64,000 nucleotides of DNA, from the NCBI RefSeq assembly GCF_014654205.1, contig NZ_BNAW01000012.1, positions 104,567-168,566 on the forward strand, read 5' to 3'. Every line of letters starts with the position of its first letter. Position 1 is the stretch's first letter. The notes under the pieces were generated by a model, which did not search any database, was not told the origin of the DNA, and saw only the letters and a list, made by a program, of their open reading frames with translations. The translations under genes and the position numbers were made by a program. Shown here one piece after another: positions 1-8,727 of this stretch. The DNA is from Amycolatopsis bullii. GTDB taxonomy: Bacteria > Actinomycetota > Actinomycetes > Mycobacteriales > Pseudonocardiaceae.

Positions 1-1522
1 CCGTCCACGGTTCCAGCGCCACCATGGCGACGACGTGCTGCGCCAGGACGTCCAAAGGGTTGCGCGGGTAGCGGACCGCCTCGATGGCGCCGCTCGCCAT
101 CCGCTCGGCGACGACCGCGCAGGAGACGAGGTCACCGCGGAACTTGGGGAACATCACCCCGGACGACACCGCGCCGACCTGGTGCCCGGCCCGGCCGACG
201 CGCTGCAGCCCGGACGCCACCGTCGGCGGCGCCTCGATCTGGACGACCAGGTCGACCGCGCCCATGTCGATGCCCAGCTCCAGCGACGACGTCGCCACCA
301 CGCACGGCAGCTGCCCGGACTTCAGGGACTCCTCGACGTGGGTGCGCTGCTCCCGGGACATCGACCCGTGGTGGGCCCGGGCGATCACCGGTGGTGCCCC
401 GGTGCTCACGCCGGACTGACCGACGGCTTCGGCCGGGAACGCGTCGGCGGGCGTGAGCTCGGTCTGCTCGGCGGCGAGCTCGTTGAGCCGGGCGGTGAGC
501 CGTTCGGTGAGCCGGCGCGAGTTGGCGAAGACGATGGTCGAGCGGTGCGCGCGGATCAGGCTCAGCACCCGTTCTTCGACCGCCGGCCAGATCGACGGCC
601 GCTGGACGGGGTTGCCGGCCATCTCCTCCATCGTGCCCAGCCCGCCCGGCGCAATGTTCCCGGGCGGGAACGCCTCGGTCAGCGACTCGAGTGACTCGAG
701 CGACCCCGGCGACCCCAGGGACTCCAGCGCGTCGAGCGGGCTCGGCGCCGGGCCGCTGCGGGGTGCGTCGAGGTTGCTCATGTCCTCGACTGGGACCTCG
801 ACGCGGACCTCGATGGTCTTCGCCAGCTTCGGCTGGACCACGCGCACCGGACGGCCGCCGGCCAGGAACGCGCTCACCTCGTCGATCGGGCGGACCGTCG
901 CCGACAGGCCGATCCGCTGCGCCGGCTTCGGCAGCAGCGCGTCGAGCCGCTCCAGCGAGAGCGCCAGGTGCGCGCCGCGTTTGCCGCCGGCGACCGCGTG
1001 CACCTCGTCGACGATCACGGTCTCGACGCCGCGCAGCGACTCCCGCGCCGACGACGTGAGGATGAGGAACAGCGACTCCGGCGTGGTCACCAGCACGTCC
1101 GGCGGGGTCTTGCCGAACGTGCGGCGCTCGGCCGCGGTGGTGTCGCCGGTGCGCATGCCCACTTCGATCCCGGGCACCGGCAGCCCGAGCCGGCGGCTGG
1201 CCTGCGAGATGCCGGCCAGCGGCGCCCGCAGGTTCCGCTGGACGTCGACCGCGAGGGCCTTCAGCGGCGAGACGTAGAGGATCCGGCAGCGCTTGGTGGC
1301 TTCCGCCGGCGGCGGCTCCACCGAGAGCCGGTCCAGCGCCCAGAGGAACGCGGACAGCGTCTTGCCGGACCCGGTGGGCGCGACGACGAGGGCGTGCTCA
1401 CCCGCGTGTGCGGCCCGCCAGGCCCCTTCCTGCGCCGCGGTGGGCGCGGCGAAGGCCCCCGCGAACCAGTCCCGGGTCGCGGGCGAGAAGAGGTCGAGCA
1501 CGTCAGTAGCCACGTCATTCAT
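1..1522 (-). CDS. lhr: Lhr-type ATP-dependent helicase (5' part; C-terminus beyond window)
   Basis: The first ~507 residues of a superfamily 2 DNA/RNA helicase of the Lhr (large helicase-related) type, which unwinds nucleic acid 3'-5' in DNA repair. Visible: Walker A APTGSGKT at residues 48-55, motif Ia region SPLKALA, TTPESL, the Walker B box DEVH (here DEVHAVAGGKRG, typical of Lhr) and motif III LSAT. The start is ATG at 1522, overlapping the stop of the upstream DeoR gene (stop ends at 1515), so translation is probably coupled to that operon. Full Lhr proteins run to about 1500 residues, so the second RecA domain and the C-terminal winged-helix/Lhr core lie outside the window. The helicase assignment is firm; why it sits behind a sugar-type regulator is unclear and may be read-through. 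Confidence 0.93.
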   Translation of the reverse strand, partial: MNDVATDVLDLFSPATRDWFAGAFAAPTAAQEGAWRAAHAGEHALVVAPTGSGKTLSAFLWALDRLSVEPPPAEATKRCRILYVSPLKALAVDVQRNLRAPLAGISQASRRLGLPVPGIEVGMRTGDTTAAERRTFGKTPPDVLVTTPESLFLILTSSARESLRGVETVIVDEVHAVAGGKRGAHLALSLERLDALLPKPAQRIGLSATVRPIDEVSAFLAGGRPVRVVQPKLAKTIEVRVEVPVEDMSNLDAPRSGPAPSPLDALESLGSPGSLESLESLTEAFPPGNIAPGGLGTMEEMAGNPVQRPSIWPAVEERVLSLIRAHRSTIVFANSRRLTERLTARLNELAAEQTELTPADAFPAEAVGQSGVSTGAPPVIARAHHGSMSREQRTHVEESLKSGQLPCVVATSSLELGIDMGAVDLVVQIEAPPTVASGLQRVGRAGHQVGAVSSGVMFPKFRGDLVSCAVVAERMASGAIEAVRYPRNPLDVLAQHVVAMVALEPWT

Positions 1523-2303
1523 GATGCGCGGCACCACCGACAATTTCCGGGGCCCCGGCGACGATCACGCTCTCGGCGAATTGCGGGAACGTCACGTCCA
1601 CCCGCGGCTCGTCGGTGATCAGCCGGTACTCGCGGTCGAGCGGCGCCCAGTAGGAAAAAGGGGCCTGGTCCAGCTTGGAGTGGTCGGCCAGCACGTACGC
1701 CTCGGCGCCCGCGTGGAGCATCGCGTGCTTGACCACCGACTGCTCGAGTGACGGGCAGCACAGCCCCCGGCCGGCAACCACGCCGTCCGCCCCCAGGAAC
1801 ACCCGATCGGGTGAGATATGCCGCAGCTGGGCCAGCACGCTTTCGCCGAGGATCGCTTCGCCGGGGTGCCGCAGCCGTCCGCCGAGGACGACGAGGTCGA
1901 TCCCGGTGAAGCCCGCGAGCTCGCGGATCGCGGTGACGCCGTTGGTCACCACGGTCAGTCCCTCGCGGTGGGCGAGGTGGCGGGCCAGCCTGCCGGTGGT
2001 CGTGCCCGCGTCGAGCAGCACCACCTCGCCGTCCTGGACGAGCGCAGCGGCCTGCCGGGCGATGGCTTCCTTGGCCGCCGCGTGCTCCCGGTCCTTCTCG
2101 CGGGGGCTGCGTTCGGTGTCGAGCGCGCCGCCGTAAGTGCGGACGACGTGCCCGGCGCCGGCGAGCGAGGCGAGATCGCGGCGGATCGTCGACTCGGAGA
2201 CGCCGAACTCTTCGGCCAGCTCCGCGATGCCGCCGGAGCCGTCGCGGACGGCTTCCAGCAGCATCGCGCGCCGGTCACGGGTGCCTGGTCGCGGCTGGGA
2301 CAT
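1515..2303 (-). CDS. DeoR/GlpR-family transcriptional regulator
   Basis: A 262-residue DeoR-type repressor. Residues ~9-57 form the winged helix-turn-helix (IAELAEEFGVSESTIRRDLA), followed by the DeoRC sugar-phosphate sensor domain with the family features VVLLDAGTTT, VVTNG, VVLGGRL, FLGADGV and VLADHSKL. Such proteins bind phosphorylated sugars or acid sugars and repress the neighbouring catabolic operon. It overlaps the upstream carrier gene by 29 bp and the downstream lhr start by 8 bp, so it is transcribed with the pdxA-like gene and the MFS carrier. Its ligand is therefore probably a phosphorylated intermediate of the substrate that carrier imports. Likely target: the repeats upstream of the operon at 4730-4794. 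Confidence 0.9.
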   Translation of the reverse strand: MSQPRPGTRDRRAMLLEAVRDGSGGIAELAEEFGVSESTIRRDLASLAGAGHVVRTYGGALDTERSPREKDREHAAAKEAIARQAAALVQDGEVVLLDAGTTTGRLARHLAHREGLTVVTNGVTAIRELAGFTGIDLVVLGGRLRHPGEAILGESVLAQLRHISPDRVFLGADGVVAGRGLCCPSLEQSVVKHAMLHAGAEAYVLADHSKLDQAPFSYWAPLDREYRLITDEPRVDVTFPQFAESVIVAGAPEIVGGAAHHE

Positions 2304-3552
2304 GCGCCGACCCTTCCACAGTGACGGGTTTCAGCCCGAAGAACGCCAGCGCGGCGGCCACAGCGAGGAACGCGGCCAGGACGGCGAACCCGGTGGCCGG
2401 GGTGCCGGTGACGTCGGTGAGCCAGCCCACCAGGTAGGGGCCGGCGAAGCCGCCGAGGTTGCCCAGCGCGTTGATCAGGCCCATCGCCACGGCGACCACT
2501 TCGATGCCGAGGACCCGGCTGGGAATGGCCCAGAACGGCCCGTACGGCATGTAGACGCCGGTCGCGACGACGCAGAGCAGCGCCAGCTGCACGGCCGCCG
2601 GCCAGTGCCCGAGGTTGCCCAGCAGCAGCCCGCCGATCGCGACGAGCAGCGGCACGGTGATCGCGAGCCGCCGGTTGCCGGTGCGGTCGGACCAGTGCGC
2701 GCACGCGACCATGCCGGCCAGCGCCAGCACGTACGGCACGGCCGACAGGAACCCGACGGCCGTGGCCGAGCCGCCGGTCATCGCCTTCACCACCGACGGC
2801 AGCCACAGGGAGAAGCCGTAAAAGCCGGTGACCCAGAAGAAATAGACGCCGACCAGCAGCAGCACCTGGGGGTTCGCCAGCGCTTTCCGGTACCCCTGCT
2901 TGGCGAACGCCGGCTTCGCGTCTTCTTCGGCCTTCAAGGTGGTTTCGAGGTACTCGCGTTCGGCCGCGGAGATCCACCGGGCCCGCGCCGGCCGGTCGGC
3001 CACCGCGAACCACCAGACGACCGCCCACACGAGCGGCGGCAGCCCCTGCAGGACGAACACCCAGCGCCAGGACAGGTGGTCGAGCATGAACCCGGACAGC
3101 GGCGACATGAGGATCGCCGAGATCGGCAGGCACGTCATCCACAGCGCGTTCGCCCGCGCCCGCTCGGCCTGCGGGAACCACGACGCCAGCAGGATCAGCA
3201 CCGCGGGCCACACCCCGCCCTCGAACAGCCCGAGCAGCAACCGGGCCAGGTGCAGCTGCGTTTCGTTGCGCACCAGCCCGCACAGCACCGCCGCGACCGC
3301 CCACGCGACCATCAGCAGCAGCACGGTCTTGCGGGCGCTCCACTTCGCCGCCAGCACCGCCGCCGGGATCTGCAGCACCAGGTAGCCGACGAAGAAGATG
3401 CCGCTCGCGAGCCCCTTCGCGCCGGCCGACAACGGGAAGTCGTCGCCGATGTAGGGCAGGATCACCGCGACGTTCGTGCGGTCGAGATAGGCCAGCATGT
3501 ACATGACCACCGCGACCGGGATCACGTACGCCCAGCGCTTGCGGGGGATCAC
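2275..3552 (-). CDS. MFS transporter, anion:cation symporter (acid-sugar) type
   Basis: A 425-residue, 12-helix major facilitator protein of the ACS type that includes glucarate, galactonate, hexuronate, tartrate and phthalate carriers. The N-terminal helix ends in YLDRTNV, a hallmark of that family (YxDRxN), and RIGRRR-like cytoplasmic loop positions are replaced by AAKWSARKTVLL. The start chosen is GTG at 3552, overlapping the pdxA-like stop in a GTGA junction; the reading frame stays open far upstream but that part is an antisense/other-frame extension of pdxA. Context (pdxA2-like enzyme, DeoR regulator) suggests uptake of a small acid sugar such as a four-carbon threonate/erythronate-type compound. 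The substrate is inferred, not read from the sequence. Confidence 0.88.
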   Translation of the reverse strand: MIPRKRWAYVIPVAVVMYMLAYLDRTNVAVILPYIGDDFPLSAGAKGLASGIFFVGYLVLQIPAAVLAAKWSARKTVLLLMVAWAVAAVLCGLVRNETQLHLARLLLGLFEGGVWPAVLILLASWFPQAERARANALWMTCLPISAILMSPLSGFMLDHLSWRWVFVLQGLPPLVWAVVWWFAVADRPARARWISAAEREYLETTLKAEEDAKPAFAKQGYRKALANPQVLLLVGVYFFWVTGFYGFSLWLPSVVKAMTGGSATAVGFLSAVPYVLALAGMVACAHWSDRTGNRRLAITVPLLVAIGGLLLGNLGHWPAAVQLALLCVVATGVYMPYGPFWAIPSRVLGIEVVAVAMGLINALGNLGGFAGPYLVGWLTDVTGTPATGFAVLAAFLAVAAALAFFGLKPVTVEGSAHVPAATRHP

Positions 3553-4577
3553 CGGAGACCCGGTGGGTAGATGACGGGCAGCTTCCGCGCGTACGGCGCC
3601 AGGGTGGCTGCCGCCTTGAACGCCGCCCGCATGGTGCCGTGCGAGGCCCGGCCGGTGCCGGCGATGTCGAATGCCGTGCCGTGGTCGACCGACGTGCGCA
3701 GGATGGGCAGGCCGACCGTCACCGAGACCGTGCCTTCGAAGTCGTACGTCTTCGACGCGATGTGCCCTTGGTCGTGGTAGAGCGAGAGCACGCCGTCGAA
3801 CCGGCCCTGGATCCCTTGGTGGAAGACGGAATCCGCCGGTATCGGGCCGACCACGTCGAGCCCGGCCGCCCGCGCGGCGGCGACCGCCGGGGCGATCGCG
3901 ACGATCTCCTCGTCGCCGAACTTGCCGTTCTCCCCGCCGTGCGGGTTGAGGGCCGCCACCGCCAGTCTCGGTTTTTCCGCGCCGAACACCTGCAACGCGG
4001 TGTACGCCTCCCGGATCGCGTGCTCGATGTTCTCCCGGGTGATGTGGTCGATCGCCTCGCGCAGGGAAAGGTGCCGGGTGGCGAAGAAGATCTTCAGCCC
4101 GGAGACCCAGAACATCGTGTTGAACCGGGTCGACCCGGTCAGCTCGCCGAGCATCTCGGTGTGCCCCAGGTGCCGCGAGCCCGCCGCCCAGATGGCCTCC
4201 TTGTTGATCGGCGCGGTCACCACCGCGTCGACCTCGCCGGCCAGCGCGAGCCGGGTGGCGACCTCGATCGCCCCCACCGCCGCGGCGCCCGCGGTCGCGT
4301 TGACCTCGCCCCAGGGCAGGTCCTCGGTGACCACGCCGAGGTTCAGCACGTCGATCACGCCGGGGGTGAACCGCGCGTCGGCGACCGTGGCGATCGGGTT
4401 GACCTCCAGGTTCAGGCCCAGGTGCCGGACCAGGCGTTCCAGCACGATCGCGTCGCCCACCGCCACCCCGCGGGCCAGCTGCAGGGCTTCGGGCTCGGCG
4501 AGGGTCTTGAGGGTGATCTCCGGGCCGATGCCGACGGGGTCGCCGAGGGTGACGGCGAGGACGGGGAGGTCGCTCAC
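3549..4577 (-). CDS. PdxA-family 4-phospho-tetronate / 4-phosphohydroxythreonine dehydrogenase
   Basis: A 342-residue NAD-dependent metal-binding dehydrogenase of the PdxA family. Visible: GDPVGIGPE at 12-20, metal-ligand motifs LGHTEM (His139), NPHGGE (His213) and YHDQGH (His268/272), and the dinucleotide-binding C-terminal part. Classical PdxA oxidises 4-phosphohydroxy-L-threonine for pyridoxal phosphate; the PdxA2 branch oxidises 4-phospho-D-threonate or -erythronate in catabolism. First gene of an operon with an acid-sugar carrier and a DeoR repressor, with GTGA coupling to the carrier, which favours the catabolic branch. The DUF1537 tetronate kinase that normally supplies PdxA2 is not in the window. 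Start ATG at 4577 follows GGAAGGAACA; family certain, substrate inferred. Confidence 0.88.
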   Translation of the reverse strand: MSDLPVLAVTLGDPVGIGPEITLKTLAEPEALQLARGVAVGDAIVLERLVRHLGLNLEVNPIATVADARFTPGVIDVLNLGVVTEDLPWGEVNATAGAAAVGAIEVATRLALAGEVDAVVTAPINKEAIWAAGSRHLGHTEMLGELTGSTRFNTMFWVSGLKIFFATRHLSLREAIDHITRENIEHAIREAYTALQVFGAEKPRLAVAALNPHGGENGKFGDEEIVAIAPAVAAARAAGLDVVGPIPADSVFHQGIQGRFDGVLSLYHDQGHIASKTYDFEGTVSVTVGLPILRTSVDHGTAFDIAGTGRASHGTMRAAFKAAATLAPYARKLPVIYPPGLR

Positions 4578-4729
4578 GTGTTGTTCCTTCCGGTGGGCAG
4601 GACGTGGTCGCGCAGTTACGGGCGGGCGAGCGGGGGTGCCCGCCTGCCCGGAACACGGCGCTCGGCTGCCGGAAGTTCGCCCGTCGCGGCGGTGTGTGGC
4701 GACGAGCCGTACCGGGTATCTGGGTGCAT

Positions 4730-4767
4730 CTTCGACCTTCGATCCTGCGCATTCCGGTCAACTTCGA
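4730..4767. promoter_or_regulatory. Triple CTTCGA repeat, candidate DeoR operator
   Basis: CTTCGA occurs at 4730-4735, 4737-4742 and 4762-4767, the first two on a 7-bp pitch, in the 336-bp gap between the divergently transcribed pdxA-like operon and the Hsp70-like gene. TTCG half-sites are typical of DeoR/GlpR-type operators (E. coli GlpR sites contain TTCG). Binding by the local DeoR protein is inferred. Nothing else coding is evident in the 4578-4913 gap. Confidence 0.4.
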
Positions 4768-4777
4768 TGACTGAACT

Positions 4778-4794
4778 GTGCAACTATCGTGCAC
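4778..4794. promoter_or_regulatory. Inverted repeat GTGCA-N7-TGCAC
   Basis: Perfect 5-bp arms separated by 7 bp (actatcg), 120 bp before the Hsp70-like start and 200 bp before the pdxA-like start. A candidate operator for either divergent transcript; the regulator is unknown. Confidence 0.35.
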
Positions 4795-4913
4795 CTTGAT
4801 CGCCGCCCACGTCAAGGAGCAGTGACTTTCCCGGGTCCGCACGCACGGTGACCGCACGCATGGCAGCATCACGCGGGCGCCGTCGTGGCGTGTTCTTCGC
4901 GAAGGGGAGTGCT

Positions 4914-6752
4914 GTGCGGATCCTGTCGGTGGACCTCGGGACGTCCAACACCGTCGCCGTGCTTTCGGCGCACGGGATGCCGCCCCGGGTCGTCGAAGTG
5001 GACGGCTCGGCCAACATGCCGTCGGCGGTGTTCGCCACCGAAGAGGGCACGATCATGGTCGGCCGCGACGCCGAGCGGCGCGCCCGGCTCGACCCCACGC
5101 GCTTCGAACCGAACCCCAAGCGCCGCATCGACGAGCAGACCCTGTTGCTCGGCACCGACGTCGTCCCGGTGACCGACGCGCTGGCCGCCATCCTGCGCCG
5201 GGTGCTCGAGGAGACCTCCCGCCAGCTCGGCGGCGAGCAGCCCGACGAGGTCCGGCTGACCCACCCCGCGCAGTGGGGGCAGACTCGCCGGAACGTGCTG
5301 ATGTCCGCCGCCCGGCTCGCCGGGATGGGCCCGAACATCCTGCTGGTGCCCGAGCCCGTGGCCGCCGCGGCGCACTTCGCGTCGTTCCCCGGCAAGTCGC
5401 TCGCGCCCGGCCAGGCGCTCGCCGTCTACGACCTCGGCGCGGGCACCTTCGACGTCGCGGTCGTCGGCGCCACGCAGAACGGGTTCACCGTGCTCGCCGA
5501 GGACGGCCTGCCCGACCTGGGCGGCCTCGACGTCGACCAGGCGCTCATGGTGCACGTCGGGCGCGAGGTGTCGCACTCGGACCCGCAGCGCTGGCAGCGG
5601 CTGCTGCGCCCGGAGTCCACCGGCGACCGGCGCACCCGGCGTGCCCTGCAGGAGGACGTCAAGGCGGCCAAGGAGGCGCTGTCGCGGCACCCGCAGACCG
5701 AGGTGCCGATGCCCGAGCCGTTCAAGGACGTCCTCGTCACGCGCGGCGAACTGGAAGGCCTGGTCCGGCCGGCGATGCTGCGCAGCGTCGAGCTGCTGTC
5801 GCGGACGCTGCGGTCGTCCGGGCTGACCCCGGACCGGCTGGCCGGCATCTACCTCGTCGGCGGGTCGAGCCGACTGCCGCTGGTCGGCACGATGATCGCG
5901 GAGAAGCTCGGTGTCGTGCCGGCCAGCCTCGACCAGCCGGAGACCGCCGTCGCGCTCGGCGCGCAGCACGTGGCCCGCGACGGGCTGTCCGTGCGCACCC
6001 AGAACGTCGAAGGGGCGGTGGCCGCGGGCGCTCCGCCGCACCGCCCGCAGTACGCTCCGCCGCCTCCGCCGCAGTACCCGGGCTACGCGCCGTCGAACTT
6101 CCCGCCCAGCGGCCCGCAGCCGGTGCCGTCGAACTTCCCGGCGTACTCGCCCGCGCCGGAGAAGGCCGAGCCGCGCGGGAAGAAGAAACTGCTGATCGGG
6201 ATCGCCGCCGCGGTCGTCGTGGTGCTCGCGGCCGGGCTGACCTTCTTCCTCACGTCGTCGTCCTCGGTGGCGACCTACACCGCGGACCAGTGCAAGACGC
6301 CGGGACAAGAGGACGACAAGGGCTTCACGGGGTGCCTGCGCCAGCTGGCCGGGAAGATCGCCGACACCGGCGACTGCAAGCCGGGCATGGGCAACGGCCC
6401 GGCGGCGCCGGCGCAGCGCCTGGGGGCCGCGTCGACCTGCTCCGCACCGGGCCGGGCGGGCACGCAGGTGACCTACGTCCACGGCGACGACGCCGACGCG
6501 CTCAAGCAGTACACCGACGGCCTGCTCGCCTCGGCGGGCGGTGACCGCACCGAGGCCGACTGGGGCGGCAACGGTCTCAAGGGGCACTACTCGTCGGCCG
6601 CGGGGAAGACGTCGGCGGTGCTCGTGTTCACGGTGTCGGACCGGCCGCTGGCCGGGTTCATCTACCAGCTGAACACGAGTGAGCAGGCGGCGGCGACCAC
6701 GCCCGGCACGCTGGCCGACTACTTCGAGGCGAGCGTTCAGCCGGGTCGGTAG
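4914..6752 (+). CDS. Membrane-anchored Hsp70-like ATPase with extracytoplasmic tail
   Basis: 612 residues. Residues 1-~365 are an actin/Hsp70 ATPase fold (phosphate-1 loop LSVDLGTSNTVAV, phosphate-2 YDLGAGTFDVAVV, adenosine motif LVGGSSRLP). There is no Hsp70 substrate-binding domain. Instead a proline-rich linker (~370-420) leads to one transmembrane helix (~425-445, LLIGIAAAVVVVLAAGLTFF) and an outside domain with four cysteines. The start is taken as GTG 4914 because AAGGGGAG lies 4-5 bp upstream; an in-frame ATG at 4848 has no such site. This architecture is found in actinobacteria, where its role is poorly known; the cytoplasmic ATPase coupled to an outer domain suggests envelope signalling or stress sensing (inference). 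It may use the divergent promoter region shared with the pdxA-like operon. Confidence 0.88.
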   Translation: MRILSVDLGTSNTVAVLSAHGMPPRVVEVDGSANMPSAVFATEEGTIMVGRDAERRARLDPTRFEPNPKRRIDEQTLLLGTDVVPVTDALAAILRRVLEETSRQLGGEQPDEVRLTHPAQWGQTRRNVLMSAARLAGMGPNILLVPEPVAAAAHFASFPGKSLAPGQALAVYDLGAGTFDVAVVGATQNGFTVLAEDGLPDLGGLDVDQALMVHVGREVSHSDPQRWQRLLRPESTGDRRTRRALQEDVKAAKEALSRHPQTEVPMPEPFKDVLVTRGELEGLVRPAMLRSVELLSRTLRSSGLTPDRLAGIYLVGGSSRLPLVGTMIAEKLGVVPASLDQPETAVALGAQHVARDGLSVRTQNVEGAVAAGAPPHRPQYAPPPPPQYPGYAPSNFPPSGPQPVPSNFPAYSPAPEKAEPRGKKKLLIGIAAAVVVVLAAGLTFFLTSSSSVATYTADQCKTPGQEDDKGFTGCLRQLAGKIADTGDCKPGMGNGPAAPAQRLGAASTCSAPGRAGTQVTYVHGDDADALKQYTDGLLASAGGDRTEADWGGNGLKGHYSSAAGKTSAVLVFTVSDRPLAGFIYQLNTSEQAAATTPGTLADYFEASVQPGR

Positions 6753-6783
6753 GCGATCGCGCCCGCCGGTTAGAGTGGGTTCG

Positions 6784-6978
6784 ATGCGGATCACGGTTTT
6801 CCGGCGGCTGATGGCCGAGGAGTTCGGTCCCGGGCGGGCCCAGGTGCTGGCCAGGGACCACGTCCTGAGCGGGCTCGGCGGACGCACCGTCGACCAGGCG
6901 CTGACCGCGGGAATCCCCGCCAAGGAGATCTGGCGCGAGGTCTGCGACGCCTTCGACGTCCCGGCCGAACGGCGCTGA
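6784..6978 (+). CDS. DUF3046 protein
   Basis: A 64-residue acidic/basic small protein (MRITVFRRLMAEEFG ... GRTVDQALTAGIPAKEIWREVCDAFDVP) matching the DUF3046 family, which in actinobacteria lies just upstream of recA. The ATG at 6784 is preceded at 7 bp by TAGAGT (6771-6776), a TANNNT -10 box, and there is no Shine-Dalgarno, so the transcript is probably leaderless. The longer upstream in-frame extension overlaps the Hsp70-like gene and is rejected. Function unknown. Confidence 0.85.
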   Translation: MRITVFRRLMAEEFGPGRAQVLARDHVLSGLGGRTVDQALTAGIPAKEIWREVCDAFDVPAERR

Positions 6979-7050
6979 CCTGCGGTTCTGTGGACCGGCA
7001 CCGACCCGGGCGGGGGAAAATCCTACCGCAAGGGTGTGTCGCTGCCGACC

Positions 7051-7066
7051 TCGAACAGGTGTTCGT
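7051..7066. promoter_or_regulatory. LexA (SOS) box of recA
   Basis: TCGAACAGGTGTTCGT contains the actinobacterial/Gram-positive SOS core GAAC-N4-GTTC exactly. It lies 150 bp upstream of the recA ATG. LexA itself is encoded at 62883-63608 in this window. Confidence 0.9.
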
Positions 7067-7123
7067 CTAAGGTGTTGTCCACATCGGGTCCAGCGATCCA
7101 CAGATTGGGCGCCGCGCCTGGAA

Positions 7124-7146
7124 TTGTCGGTCCCCGCCGCTAGCGT
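7124..7146 (+). promoter_or_regulatory. PafBC-type (LexA-independent) DNA-damage promoter of recA
   Basis: TTGTCGGTC-N8-TAGCGT matches the mycobacterial RecA_NDp/PafBC promoter motif TTGTCRGTG-N8-TANNNT with one mismatch (last G is C). The -10 box ends 71 bp before the recA ATG. recA therefore has two damage inputs, as known in mycobacteria. Confidence 0.8.
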
Positions 7147-7217
7147 CGGACCGGACAGCTGAAGAACCGACACAGAGAGCCCTCGACGGGGCCTCCGACC
7201 AGCGAGGTGGACTTTCC

Positions 7218-8264
<1,047 letters not shown>

Positions 8265-8272
8265 TCGGAGAA

Positions 8273-8710
8273 GCTGCGGGATTGGGTGAGGTGTGCTGCG
8301 GGATTGGGTGAGGTGTACTCGCGGAGTGCGCTCGCCCTTATCCCTCCGCCGTGTTCTCCGGGGGTCGAACCCCCGGACCCCCGCCAGGGGGCGAGCCCCC
8401 TGGACCCCCGGTGGGGTTGCGTTGCGCGTTGACCCGCGCGCCGGGTGCTGCGCGGCATCGGTGATGCTCGGTTTGGTCACGTGCGGGCCGGGCTGGTGAG
8501 GAGCTGCGGGATTGGGTGAGGTGTGCTCGCGGAGTGCGCTCGCCCTTATCCCTCCGCCGTGTCTTCCGGGGGGCGAACCCCCGGACCCCCGCCAGGGGGC
8601 AAGCCCCCTGGACCCCGGTGGGGTTGCGTTGGGTGGTGACCCGCGCGCCGGGTGGTGCGTGGCATCGGTGACGCTCGGCTTTGGTGGTGTGCAGCTGTGG
8701 TTGGCGTGAG
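8273..8710. repeat. Two tandem ~207-bp intergenic repeat units with double hairpins
   Basis: The recA-recX gap contains two imperfect copies, 8295-8500 and 8503-8710, of one unit. A 22-bp segment starting GCTGCGGGATTG occurs three times (8273, 8295, 8503), so a short leader copy precedes the first unit. Each unit has a hairpin with 8-bp arms TCCGGGGG/CCCCCGGA (8357-8377 in copy 1) and a second with 9-bp arms CCAGGGGGC/GCCCCCTGG (8384-8403 in copy 1; 8592-8611 in copy 2). Copies differ by scattered substitutions, some compensated in the stems. No coding gene fits. They could attenuate recA-to-recX read-through or be a mobile repeat family; the second is inference. Confidence 0.85.
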
Positions 8711-8727
8711 AACGAGGAGTGATCTGG

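Noticed and set aside
2275..4872. A single 865-codon minus-strand frame covering pdxA-like and MFS regions
   Set aside because: Only its C-terminal 425 residues are MFS-like; the rest is the wrong frame of the pdxA-like gene, and a GTGA junction gives a proper start at 3552.
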